6,021 nt of DNA from Alphaproteobacteria bacterium (lineage in GTDB: Bacteria; Pseudomonadota; Alphaproteobacteria; Rhodobacterales; Rhodobacteraceae). Under the pieces are notes generated by a model that was not told where the DNA came from, did no database searches, and saw only the letters and a list, made by a program, of their open reading frames with translations. Positions 1 through 5,980 of this stretch are shown here, piece by piece (position 1 is the stretch's first letter; the number at the start of each line of letters is the position of its first letter). The translations under genes and the position numbers were made by a program. The stretch spans positions 1-6,021 of the forward strand of contig JAUHZL010000193.1 of assembly GCA_030425945.1 (NCBI GenBank), read 5' to 3'.

Positions 1-15
1 ACCTGCACTGATCCC

Positions 16-49
16 GCTCCCGTTTCCGGGGGCGTTGTGAAACGGGAGC
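16..49. repeat. Perfect 10-bp inverted repeat upstream of the protease gene
   Basis: The left arm GCTCCCGTTT (16-25) is the exact reverse complement of AAACGGGAGC (40-49), separated by a 14-nt loop. As RNA it would fold into a stable hairpin about 45 nt before the protease start. No T-tract follows, so it is not a canonical intrinsic terminator. One frame stays open from the window edge to a TGA at 38-40, so the left arm could lie inside the tail of an upstream gene, but the twelve visible codons are not recognisable. It may be an end-of-transcript hairpin for the upstream gene, an mRNA-stabilising structure or an operator. The sequence does not decide between these. Confidence 0.5.
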
Positions 50-94
50 AGAGGACGCATATCAACCGGGTAGCCCCGGACTTCGACGACAGCC

Positions 95-1483
95 ATGCGT
101 TTTCTGCTCCTTACCGTTCTTCTCTCCGCCAGCCTCGCCCTGCCTGTGCCCGTCTCCGCCGATACCGCGGTGCCGGACAGCGCCGCGCAGATCTCGCTCA
201 GTTTCGCCCCCGTCGTGCGCGCCACGTCGCCCGCCGTCGTGAACATCTACGCGACGCGCCTGGTCGAGACCCAGAGCAGCCCCTTCGCGGGCGACCCGTT
301 CTTCGGGGATTTCTTCCGCCAGTTTCCCAGCCGCCCGCAGGTGCAGAACTCGCTCGGGTCCGGCGTCATCGTCTCGGACGACGGTCTCGTGGTCTCGAAC
401 TACCACGTGGTGGGCGAGGCCACGAACATCCGCGTGGTGCTGACCGACCGGCGCGAGGTGGGCGCGACCGTGCTGCTGGCGGACCAGGAGGCCGACCTCG
501 CCGTCCTGAAGCTCGACCAGACCGACGATCTGACCGCCCTGCCGCTGCGGGACAGCGACACGGTCGAGGTCGGCGACCTCGTTCTCGCCATCGGCAACCC
601 GTTCGGGGTCGGGCAGACGGTGACCTCCGGCATCATCTCGGGCCTCGCGCGCACCGGCATCTTCATGGGCAACGCGCGCGGCTATTTCCTGCAGACCGAT
701 GCCGCGATCAATCCCGGCAACTCCGGCGGCGCGCTGGTGGACGGGGAGGGCCGGCTCGTGGGCATCAACACCGCCATCCTGACCCGCTCGGGTGGCTCGA
801 ACGGGATCGGGTTCGCCGTGCCCGCCAACCTCGTCGCCCGCTTCATCGAACAGGCACGGGCGGGCGAGACCCGGTTCCAGCGCCCCTGGGCCGGTGTCAG
901 CGCGCAGGCGGTCGATCCCGACCTCGCCGCCGCGCTTGGCATGGGACGACCGGACGGGATCATCCTGACCGGCCTGCACCCGGACAGCCCCTTCGCGGTG
1001 GCGGGTCTCGGGAAAGGCGACGTGATCCTGTCGGTGGACGGTCTGCCGGTCACGACCCCGGCCGAGATGATCTTCCGGATGAGTGTCACCGGCATCGGGC
1101 GCACGATCGCGGTCGAGGCGCTGACCGCGGATGGTCCCGTCGCCCTCGACATCGATCTGGTCGCGGCGCCCGAGGACCCGGCGCGCGACCTCTACGAGGT
1201 GCCGCGCGATGCCGTGCTGGCCGGGCTGGTGGCCACCAACATCAATCCCGCCGTGACGCAGGAGCTGGGCCTCGACCTGTCCGCCGAAGGCGTGGCCGTG
1301 CTGCGCGCGGAGGGGCCCGCCGCGCGGATCGGGCTGCGGACCGGCGACATCCTGTTCGGGGTCAACGGCCGGATCGTCGAGACAACGCGCGAGCTGGCCG
1401 ACGCGCTGCGCGAGCGCACCCGGACATGGCAGATCGGCGTGATGCGCGATGGACGGCCCATGACCCTGCGGTTCCGGATCTGA
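95..1483 (+). CDS. degP: Periplasmic Do/DegP-type serine protease (HtrA family, two PDZ domains)
   Basis: This 462-residue protein is an HtrA/Do envelope quality-control protease that degrades, and may chaperone, misfolded exported proteins. Residues 1-22 form a Sec signal peptide: Arg2, a leucine-rich core, and probable cleavage after SADT-type Ala22. The trypsin-like domain spans about 30-258 with the complete triad: His104 in SNYHVV, Asp134 in EADLAVLKL and Ser210 in NPGNSGG. The segment before the protease core is Phe-rich (DPFFGDFFRQF) and short, more like DegQ/DegS-type proteins than E. coli DegP with its long LA loop. PDZ1 lies at about 264-358 and PDZ2 at about 372-460. Length matches two-PDZ Do proteases. 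ATG 95 was chosen because it places the signal peptide at the N-terminus, although no strong Shine-Dalgarno precedes it. In alphaproteobacteria such genes often follow hflK-hflC, but the upstream neighbour is outside the window. The next gene starts 3 nt after the stop. DegQ is an equally valid name. Confidence 0.95.
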   Translation: MRFLLLTVLLSASLALPVPVSADTAVPDSAAQISLSFAPVVRATSPAVVNIYATRLVETQSSPFAGDPFFGDFFRQFPSRPQVQNSLGSGVIVSDDGLVVSNYHVVGEATNIRVVLTDRREVGATVLLADQEADLAVLKLDQTDDLTALPLRDSDTVEVGDLVLAIGNPFGVGQTVTSGIISGLARTGIFMGNARGYFLQTDAAINPGNSGGALVDGEGRLVGINTAILTRSGGSNGIGFAVPANLVARFIEQARAGETRFQRPWAGVSAQAVDPDLAAALGMGRPDGIILTGLHPDSPFAVAGLGKGDVILSVDGLPVTTPAEMIFRMSVTGIGRTIAVEALTADGPVALDIDLVAAPEDPARDLYEVPRDAVLAGLVATNINPAVTQELGLDLSAEGVAVLRAEGPAARIGLRTGDILFGVNGRIVETTRELADALRERTRTWQIGVMRDGRPMTLRFRI

Positions 1484-1486
1484 GCG

Positions 1487-2803
1487 GTGCCCGACCTGTT
1501 CTCCTCCGGGGCCGATGCCGCGCCCGCCCCCGAGGGCCCGCGCCCGCTGGCCGACCGCCTGCGCCCGCGCCGACTGGACGAGGTGATCGGGCAGGGGCAC
1601 CTGCTGGACGAGGGTGGCGCGCTGCGCGTCATGCTCGACGGCGGCATTTCCGGGTCGGTGATCTTCTGGGGGCCGCCCGGCGTCGGCAAGACGACCATCG
1701 CGCGCCTGCTCGCCGCCGAGAGCGACCTGCATTTCGTCCAGATCAGCGCGATCTTCTCCGGGGTGCCCGAGCTGCGGAAGGTGTTCGAGGCGGCGAAGCA
1801 CCGGCGCGCGAACGGGCAGGGCACGCTGCTCTTCATCGACGAGATCCACCGCTTCAACAAGGCGCAGCAGGACGGGTTCCTGCCGCACATGGAGGACGGC
1901 ACCATCGTCCTCGTCGGGGCCACCACCGAGAACCCCAGCTTCGAGCTGAACGCGGCCCTTCTGAGCCGCGCGCAGGTCCTGACCCTGAACCGGCTGGAGT
2001 TGCGCGACCTCGAACGTCTCGCGCAGCGCGCCGAGAAGGACACCGGCCGCGCCCTGCCGCTGACAGGCCCCGCGCGCGAGGCGCTGCTGGAGATGGCCGA
2101 CGGCGATGGCCGGGCGCTGCTGAACCTGATCGAACAGGTGCTGGCCTGGCGCGGGATCGAGGGCAAGCTGACCCCCGAGGCGCTGTCGCAACGGCTGATG
2201 CGCCGCGCGGCGGTCTATGACAAGTCGGGCGACGGGCACTACAACCTGATCTCGGCACTGCACAAGTCGGTGCGCGGCTCGGACCCGGACGCGGCGCTCT
2301 ACTGGCTGGCGCGGATGCTGACGGCGGGCGAGGACCCGCGCTTTCTGGCGCGCCGGATCACCCGGATGGCGGTCGAGGACATCGGTCTCGCCGACCCGCA
2401 GGCGCAGGCCATCTGCCTGCAATCCTGGGAGACCTACGAACGTCTCGGCAGTCCGGAGGGCGAACTGGCCCTCGCGCAGGCGGTCGTCTACCTCGCCCTC
2501 GCGCCGAAATCGAACGCCACCTACGTCGCCTACAAGGCCGCCATGGCCGAGGCGAAGAAGACCGGCAGCGCGCCGCCGCCGAAGCACATCCTGAACGCGC
2601 CCACCTCGCTGATGAAGGAGCAGGGCTACGGCGCGGGCTATGCCTATGACCATGACGCCGAGGACGGCTTCTCCGGGCAGGACTACTTCCCCGAGGGCAT
2701 GAAGCGCCCCGGCTGGTACGCCCCCGTCGAACGCGGCTTCGAGCGCGAACTGGCCAAGCGCGTCGCCTATTTCGCGCGCCTGCGTGCGGAGCGGACACGT
2801 TGA
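1487..2803 (+). CDS. rarA: Replication-associated recombination protein RarA (MgsA), AAA+ ATPase
   Basis: RarA/MgsA/WHIP-family AAA+ ATPases are tetrameric, clamp-loader-like proteins that act at stalled replication forks and single-strand/double-strand DNA junctions in the cytoplasm. The 438-residue product has every expected element in order: an N-terminal PLADRLRPRRLDEVIGQ segment (20-36), Walker A GPPGVGKTT (62-70, Lys68), Walker B LLFIDEIHRF (114-123, Asp118-Glu119), the family-typical NKAQQDGFLP stretch, sensor 1 GATTENPS (144-151), an arginine finger in LSRAQ (Arg161) and sensor 2 around Arg209 in GDGRALLN. The C-terminal half (about 250-430) is the oligomerisation domain with DPDAALYWLARML and RRITRMAVEDIGLADP. 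The start is GTG 1487, three bases after the protease stop. It gives the usual short MPDLF-like N-terminus of this family in Rhodobacterales-type genomes, and no in-frame ATG lies nearby. Length is normal and no active-site residue is missing. The 3-nt gap implies co-transcription with the protease gene. Confidence 0.96.
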   Translation: MPDLFSSGADAAPAPEGPRPLADRLRPRRLDEVIGQGHLLDEGGALRVMLDGGISGSVIFWGPPGVGKTTIARLLAAESDLHFVQISAIFSGVPELRKVFEAAKHRRANGQGTLLFIDEIHRFNKAQQDGFLPHMEDGTIVLVGATTENPSFELNAALLSRAQVLTLNRLELRDLERLAQRAEKDTGRALPLTGPAREALLEMADGDGRALLNLIEQVLAWRGIEGKLTPEALSQRLMRRAAVYDKSGDGHYNLISALHKSVRGSDPDAALYWLARMLTAGEDPRFLARRITRMAVEDIGLADPQAQAICLQSWETYERLGSPEGELALAQAVVYLALAPKSNATYVAYKAAMAEAKKTGSAPPPKHILNAPTSLMKEQGYGAGYAYDHDAEDGFSGQDYFPEGMKRPGWYAPVERGFERELAKRVAYFARLRAERTR

Positions 2804-2837
2804 CATTCGGCGGCCCCCGCGCAAGGGACGGCGCATC

Positions 2838-3215
2838 ATGACCGGACCCCTTCTCCAAGTCGCCCTCGGGGGCGCGCTCGGCGCATCGCTGCGCTACCTG
2901 ACAGGCGTCGCCACGCTGCGCCTGATGGGGCCGGGCTTTCCCTGGGGGACGCTGACCGTCAACGTGCTCGGCTCGTTCGCCATGGGCGTGCTCGTGGTGA
3001 CGCTGGCGCATCTCGGCGGCAACCGCTTCGCGCCGTTGCTGATGACCGGGCTTCTGGGCGGGTTCACCACCTTCTCGGCCTTCTCGCTGGACGCCGTCGC
3101 GCTCTACGAGCGGGGCGAGGTCGCTCTGGCGGGGGGCTATGTCGCGGCCTCGGTCGTCCTGTCGCTGGCGGCGCTGTTCGCCGGCCTTCTCGTTGCCCGG
3201 AGCCTTGTCGCATGA
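2838..3215 (+). CDS. crcB: CrcB/Fluc fluoride ion channel
   Basis: This 125-residue integral membrane protein belongs to the CrcB/Fluc family, dual-topology dimers that let fluoride leave the cytoplasm. Four hydrophobic helices are visible at roughly 4-27, 33-57, 66-90 and 97-122. Family motifs are intact: GGALGASLRY (Arg19), GTLTVNVLGSFAMG (Asn42) and GLLGGFTTFSAFS. The last carries the paired phenylalanines Phe79 and Phe82 that correspond to the fluoride-lining Phe box. The reading frame is open from an ATG at 2784 inside rarA, but that would add 18 charged, non-membrane residues (MRSGHVDIRRPPRK...). ATG 2838 gives the standard family length and has AAGGGA at 2823-2828, about 9 nt upstream. 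The 34-nt gap from rarA is too small for a fluoride riboswitch. The stop overlaps the next start as ATGA. Fluc proteins work as a single gene when dual-topology, and no second crcB is visible here. Confidence 0.95.
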   Translation: MTGPLLQVALGGALGASLRYLTGVATLRLMGPGFPWGTLTVNVLGSFAMGVLVVTLAHLGGNRFAPLLMTGLLGGFTTFSAFSLDAVALYERGEVALAGGYVAASVVLSLAALFAGLLVARSLVA

Positions 3216-4258
3216 GCGGTGTCCAGACCCTGACCGTCGGCCCGGGCGAGGGCGACCAGCGCCTCGACCGCTGGTTCCGGCGCCATTTCCCCCAGATCTC
3301 GCAGGGGCGCATCGAGAAGATGTGTCGAAAGGGCGAGATCCGGGTGGACGGCGGCCGGGTGAAGCCCGCGACCCGGATCGAGGTCGGCCAGAGCATCCGC
3401 GTCCCGCCGCTGCCGGACACGGAGGCCCCGCCGCGCCCGCCGAAACCGTCCGTGTCGGACGCCGATGCCGCGATGATCCGGGCCTGCGTGCTCTATCGCG
3501 ACGCGCACCTGATCGCGCTGAACAAGCCGCCGGGGCTGGCGGTGCAGGGCGGGTCGGGCACCGACCGGCATCTTGACGGCATGACCGAGGCGCTGATGTT
3601 CGGCAATGACGAGCGCCCGCGCCTGGTGCACCGGCTCGACCGGGACACGTCGGGCGTCCTTCTGCTGGGCCGCACGCGCGAGGCCGCGGCCGCCCTGACC
3701 GCCGCCTTCCGTGCCCGCGACACCCGCAAGATCTACTGGGCCGCCGTTGCCGGCGTGCCGAAGCCGCGCATGGGCACGATCCGCTTCGGGCTGGTCAAGG
3801 CGCCGGGCCACGGCAAGGGCGGCGAAGGCGAGAAGATGCGCTGCATCCACCCGAAGGACATCGAGACGACCGAGGGGGCCAAGCGCGCCACCACCGATTA
3901 TGCCGTCCTGTCGGCACTCGGCGGGCGGCTGAGCTGGGCGGCGCTGGTCCCGGTGACCGGGCGCACGCACCAGCTGCGCGCGCACATGGCCGAGATCGGG
4001 CACCCGGTGATCGGGGACGGCAAGTACGGCGGGTCCGGTCAGGAGAACCAGGGCGACGGCTGGGGCGCGATGCTGGGCGGCGAGCTGTCGAAGAAGCTGC
4101 ACCTGCACGCCCGCTCGCTGAGCCTCGACCACCCGATGACGGGCACCCGCCTGACCTTCACCGCGCCGCTGCCCGAGCACATGGCTCGCACCTGGGACAC
4201 CCTGGGCTGGGACCCCCGCGACGTGCCCGAGGACCCGTTCGAGGACGAAGACGACTGA
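3212..4258 (+). CDS. rluC: 23S rRNA pseudouridine synthase, RluC type
   Basis: This 348-residue RluA/RluC/RluD-family enzyme converts specific uridines of 23S rRNA to pseudouridine. E. coli RluC acts at 955, 2504 and 2580. An S4 RNA-binding domain occupies about 15-65 (RLDRWFRRHF, then CRKGEIRVDGGRVK). The catalytic domain follows from about 88. Motif I carries the catalytic aspartate (Asp143 in HRLDRDTSG, 140-148). GRTHQLRAHMA (250-260), GDGKYGG (268-274) and KLHLHARSL (295-303) are the conserved downstream motifs. The sequence LAVQGGSGT (109-117) resembles RluC rather than RluD, which has a HPGAG-like stretch there, so RluC is preferred, but target sites cannot be proven from sequence. The protein ends in a strongly acidic tail (EDPFEDEDD). 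Its ATG overlaps the crcB stop (ATGA), with GGAG at 3199-3202, nine bases upstream and inside crcB, so translation is probably coupled. Its own TGA overlaps the next ATG by one base. Confidence 0.93.
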   Translation: MSGVQTLTVGPGEGDQRLDRWFRRHFPQISQGRIEKMCRKGEIRVDGGRVKPATRIEVGQSIRVPPLPDTEAPPRPPKPSVSDADAAMIRACVLYRDAHLIALNKPPGLAVQGGSGTDRHLDGMTEALMFGNDERPRLVHRLDRDTSGVLLLGRTREAAAALTAAFRARDTRKIYWAAVAGVPKPRMGTIRFGLVKAPGHGKGGEGEKMRCIHPKDIETTEGAKRATTDYAVLSALGGRLSWAALVPVTGRTHQLRAHMAEIGHPVIGDGKYGGSGQENQGDGWGAMLGGELSKKLHLHARSLSLDHPMTGTRLTFTAPLPEHMARTWDTLGWDPRDVPEDPFEDEDD

Positions 4259-4929
4259 TGCTTCTCGTGGTCTTCGACGTCGACGGCACCCTCGTGGACA
4301 GCCAGGCGCACATCGTGGCGGCGATGCAGGCGGCCTTCGCGGAAGGCGGGCACCCGGTGCCCGACCGGGCCACGATCCTGTCCATCGTCGGGCTGAGCCT
4401 GCCGCTTGCGATCGAGACGCTGACGCCCGGCACCGACCCGGCGACGCGGGACCGTATGGTGGCGGCCTATCGCGATGCCTTCGTCGCGTTGCGCAGCGAA
4501 CTGGGCGAGGGGGCATCGCCGCTCTATCCCGGCGCGCTCGACACGCTGGCGGCGCTGGGCGCGCGCGATGACGTGCTGCTGGGCATCGCGACGGGCAAGT
4601 CGCAGCGCGGGCTCGACCTGCTTCTGGACCACTACGACCTGAGACGCCGCTTCGTGACGGCGCAATCGGCGGACCGGCACCCCTCGAAGCCGCATCCCGC
4701 GATGCTGGAGACCACGCTGGCCGAGGCGGGCGTGGCCCCCGCGCAGGCGGTCATGCTGGGCGATACGACCTACGACATGCTGATGGCGGCCAACGCCGGT
4801 GTCGCCGGGATCGGCGTGGCCTGGGGCTATCACCCGGCGGAGGCGCTGACCGGCGCGGGGGCAGAAACGGTGCTTGGCGGCTTCGAGGGGCTGCTGCCGC
4901 ACCTGACGGAAACGGGACGACTGGCATGA
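4258..4929 (+). CDS. HAD-superfamily phosphatase, phosphoglycolate-phosphatase-like (Gph/CbbY subclass)
   Basis: This 223-residue cytosolic protein is a haloacid-dehalogenase-fold hydrolase with a helical C1 cap, the architecture of phosphoglycolate phosphatase and beta-phosphoglucomutase relatives. All four HAD motifs are present: motif I DVDGTLVDS with nucleophile Asp7 and acid/base Asp9, motif II Thr112 in ATGK, motif III Lys144 in SKPHP, and motif IV GDTTYD with Mg-binding Asp169 and Asp173. The cap lies between motif I and the core, about residues 15-85. A Mg-dependent small-molecule phosphatase activity is well supported, but the substrate is not determinable. Phosphoglycolate (gph), other sugar or nucleotide phosphates, or a damaged metabolite are all possible. 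ATG 4258 overlaps the rluC stop in TGATG. A GAGGA sits at 4241-4245, rather far upstream, so re-initiation by ribosomes finishing rluC is likely. Its own stop overlaps the next start as ATGA. In my recollection such HAD genes sit between rluC and ATP12 in many Rhodobacterales genomes, but I could not check this. Confidence 0.9.
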   Translation: MLLVVFDVDGTLVDSQAHIVAAMQAAFAEGGHPVPDRATILSIVGLSLPLAIETLTPGTDPATRDRMVAAYRDAFVALRSELGEGASPLYPGALDTLAALGARDDVLLGIATGKSQRGLDLLLDHYDLRRRFVTAQSADRHPSKPHPAMLETTLAEAGVAPAQAVMLGDTTYDMLMAANAGVAGIGVAWGYHPAEALTGAGAETVLGGFEGLLPHLTETGRLA

Positions 4930-5636
4930 CCGAGTGGAAACTGAAGCGGTTCTGGACCGAGGTCGGGATCGAGGACGGCGCCGAAGGGTGCGCCGTCACG
5001 CTGGACGGCCGCCCGGTCCGCACGCCCGCCAAGACGCGCCTCGTCCTGCCGACCCGCGCCTTTGCCGAGGCGGTCGCCGAGGAATGGCGCGCGCAGGAGG
5101 GCGAGATCGACCCGCGCACGATGCCCGCGACCCGCGCCGCCAACGCGGCCCTCGACAAGATCGCCCACCAGCGCGACGACGTGATCGCGCTGCTCGCGGC
5201 CTACGGCGACAGCGACCTGTTGTGCTACCGCGCGGCCGAGCCCGCCGGCCTCGTCGCCCGGCAGGCCGAGGGGTGGGACCCGCTGCTCGACTGGGCGGCC
5301 GAGGTGCATGAGGCCCGGCTGCGGGTCACGACCGGAATTCTGCCGGTGGCCCAGCCCCCGGAGGCCCTCGCCCGGCTGGCGCAACCGCTGCACGGGATGA
5401 ACGCGTTCCAGCTGGCCGGGGCGCATGACCTGATCGCGCTCTCCGGCTCGCTGGTGCTGGCCCTCGCGGTGATCGGCGACCGGCTGGAGCCCGCGACCGC
5501 GTGGGCCTTGTCGCGAATCGACGAGGACTGGCAGGCACAGGAATGGGGCGTGGATGAGGAAGCGGCCGAGGTCGCGGCCCTGAAAGCCGACGCGTTTCTC
5601 GCCGCGGCACGTCACTACCGGCTCGCCACAGCCTGA
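4926..5636 (+). CDS. ATP12-family F1-ATP synthase assembly chaperone
   Basis: This 236-residue protein matches the ATP12 chaperone family. In mitochondria Atp12 binds free F1 alpha subunits and prevents their aggregation before the alpha3-beta3 hexamer forms. Bacterial homologues are largely restricted to Alphaproteobacteria. Recognisable family blocks are KRFWTEV (7-13), LDGRPVRTPAK (26-36), AEEWRAQ (51-57), IDPRTMPATRAAN (61-73), YGDSDLLCYRA (93-103), DPLLDWA (118-124) and QEWGVDEEA near the C-terminus (205-213). Length fits the compact bacterial form without the mitochondrial presequence. No signal peptide or membrane segment is seen, so it should act in the cytoplasm. The ATG overlaps the HAD stop (ATGA), and a weak GGGA lies at 4914-4917. 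No ATP synthase structural gene is in the window, so its partner is encoded elsewhere. It is the last gene of the packed cluster; 344 non-coding bases follow. Confidence 0.93.
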   Translation: MTEWKLKRFWTEVGIEDGAEGCAVTLDGRPVRTPAKTRLVLPTRAFAEAVAEEWRAQEGEIDPRTMPATRAANAALDKIAHQRDDVIALLAAYGDSDLLCYRAAEPAGLVARQAEGWDPLLDWAAEVHEARLRVTTGILPVAQPPEALARLAQPLHGMNAFQLAGAHDLIALSGSLVLALAVIGDRLEPATAWALSRIDEDWQAQEWGVDEEAAEVAALKADAFLAAARHYRLATA

Positions 5637-5677
5637 GGGCGAACGATTCTCTGTTTGGGTGGATTGGGCGGGCGGTG

Positions 5678-5707
5678 GCTCGCGCAAGGGTTGTTTCCGT
5701 GCCGAGC
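5678..5707 (+). terminator. Possible 3' hairpin of the six-gene transcript
   Basis: About 41 nt after the ATP12 stop, GCTCG (5678-5682) pairs with CGAGC (5703-5707). Beyond a one-base bulge, GCA (5684-5686) pairs with TGC (5700-5702), then GG pairs with CC around a 7-nt GTTGTTT loop. This gives roughly 10 interrupted base pairs. No U-tract follows, so it is not a textbook intrinsic terminator. It may protect the mRNA 3' end or assist Rho-dependent termination. An alternative pairing of TCGCGC (5680-5685) with GCGCGA (5706-5711) is also possible. Confidence 0.3.
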
Positions 5708-5755
5708 GCGACCTTGCCGTGACGTAAGGGAAGGCGCGGAACGGGCGCAGTCCGC

Positions 5756-5859
5756 ATTTGCCCAAGACAAGGGCACGACTGCCGAATCCTGACCTAAGCC
5801 GCGCCGTTCGGCCGGGAATCCCACTCTAAGCCTTGACGTTTTTTTGGAGATTTGCCCAA
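5756..5859 (+). repeat. 10-bp direct repeat ATTTGCCCAA (two copies)
   Basis: ATTTGCCCAA occurs exactly at 5756-5765 and again at 5850-5859, 94 bp apart in the same orientation. The second copy lies where a -10 element would be expected for the TTGACG hexamer at 5833, and the first is upstream of the 17-bp repeats. The placement resembles a distal-plus-promoter operator pair, but no known regulator site is recognised and chance cannot be excluded. Confidence 0.4.
5784..5832 (+). repeat. 17-bp direct repeat pair (GAATCC-N4-CTAAGCC), 32-bp period
   Basis: Copy 1 (5784-5800) and copy 2 (5816-5832) both read GAATCC, four variable bases (TGAC and CACT), then CTAAGCC. They match at 13 of 17 positions and all four mismatches fall in the central spacer. 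The two copies are offset by exactly 32 bp, about three helical turns, so a protein would contact both on the same face of DNA. Copy 2 ends at the base immediately before the TTGACG hexamer. This is the arrangement expected of an activator or repressor site for the gene at 5981. I do not recognise the regulator. Confidence 0.55.
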
Positions 5860-5860
5860 T
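5833..5860 (+). promoter_or_regulatory. Putative promoter for the gene starting at 5981
   Basis: TTGACG at 5833-5838 matches the sigma-70 -35 consensus at 5 of 6 bases. The best -10 with acceptable spacing is CCCAAT at 5855-5860 (16-bp spacer), which matches only 3 of 6, so the promoter would be weak or activator-dependent. That fits the direct repeats abutting the -35. Seven T residues directly follow the -35 hexamer. If used, transcription would start near 5867 and leave a leader of about 110 nt. Confidence 0.4.
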
Positions 5861-5920
5861 TTGAACGCACTGAGCGGGCGACGTCCTTTGCAACAGAGGC
5901 ACGTCTGCTTGAGTTCACCC

Positions 5921-5938
5921 TCGGCCCACGAGGGCCGA
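5921..5938 (+). promoter_or_regulatory. Leader hairpin 1 upstream of the gene at 5981
   Basis: TCGGCCC (5921-5927) and GGGCCGA (5932-5938) are perfect reverse complements around a 4-nt ACGA loop, giving a stable 7-bp, GC-rich stem in the presumed 5' leader. The sequence after it is TAAGAAAA, not a U-tract, so it does not look like a simple attenuator by itself. Confidence 0.5.
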
Positions 5939-5946
5939 TAAGAAAA

Positions 5947-5964
5947 TCCGCCCGAAGTGGCGGA
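5947..5964 (+). promoter_or_regulatory. Leader hairpin 2 just before the ribosome binding site
   Basis: TCCGCC (5947-5952) and GGCGGA (5959-5964) form a perfect 6-bp stem with the loop CGAAGT. It lies 8 nt after hairpin 1 and ends 5 nt before the AGGA Shine-Dalgarno at 5970-5973. The position suggests an influence on translation initiation or mRNA stability rather than termination. Confidence 0.5.
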
Positions 5965-5980
5965 CCATCAGGATGAGGTC

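Larger units (their letters stand above)
5637..5980. other. 344-bp intergenic regulatory region
   Basis: No convincing coding sequence is present here: reading frames on both strands are short, or are extensions of shadows of the ATP12 gene. The composition shifts from the very GC-rich coding DNA to more mixed sequence, including a run of seven T at 5839-5845. It separates the end of the six-gene cluster from a new gene starting at 5981, so it should contain a 3' end and a promoter. A hairpin, two sets of direct repeats, a -35-like hexamer and two leader hairpins found in it are listed separately. Confidence 0.8.

Noticed and set aside
37..2220. 727-residue plus-strand open frame spanning the protease gene and half of rarA
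   Set aside because: It is Arg/Pro/Gly-rich low-complexity translation out of frame with both real genes, a GC-rich shadow frame.
2804..2837. Fluoride riboswitch ahead of crcB
   Set aside because: The gap is only 34 nt and does not show the crcB-motif core or pseudoknot. The gene lies inside a cluster rather than behind its own leader.
2784..2837. Upstream ATG 2784 as the crcB start
   Set aside because: It would add 18 charged residues absent from the usual 125-residue family and overlap the end of rarA. ATG 2838 has a reasonable ribosome binding site and normal length.
62..2839. 925-residue open frame on the minus strand across the protease and rarA genes
   Set aside because: It mirrors two strongly identified genes. 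The translation is rich in Arg, Gly, Ala, His and Asp with no domain, as expected for antisense of GC-rich coding DNA where stops are rare.
3137..4516. 459-residue minus-strand open frame opposite rluC
   Set aside because: It is antisense of a clear pseudouridine synthase with all motifs, and its composition is typical of a shadow frame.
5839..5845. Seven-T run as the U-tract of an intrinsic terminator
   Set aside because: The bases just upstream (CTAAGCCTTGACG) form no stem. The nearby GCCGTTCGGC palindrome ends about 27 nt earlier and has only a 2-nt loop.
5615..5902. 95-residue minus-strand open frame across the intergenic region
   Set aside because: It overlaps the ATP12 end and the promoter elements, has no recognisable domain, and looks like translated non-coding sequence.
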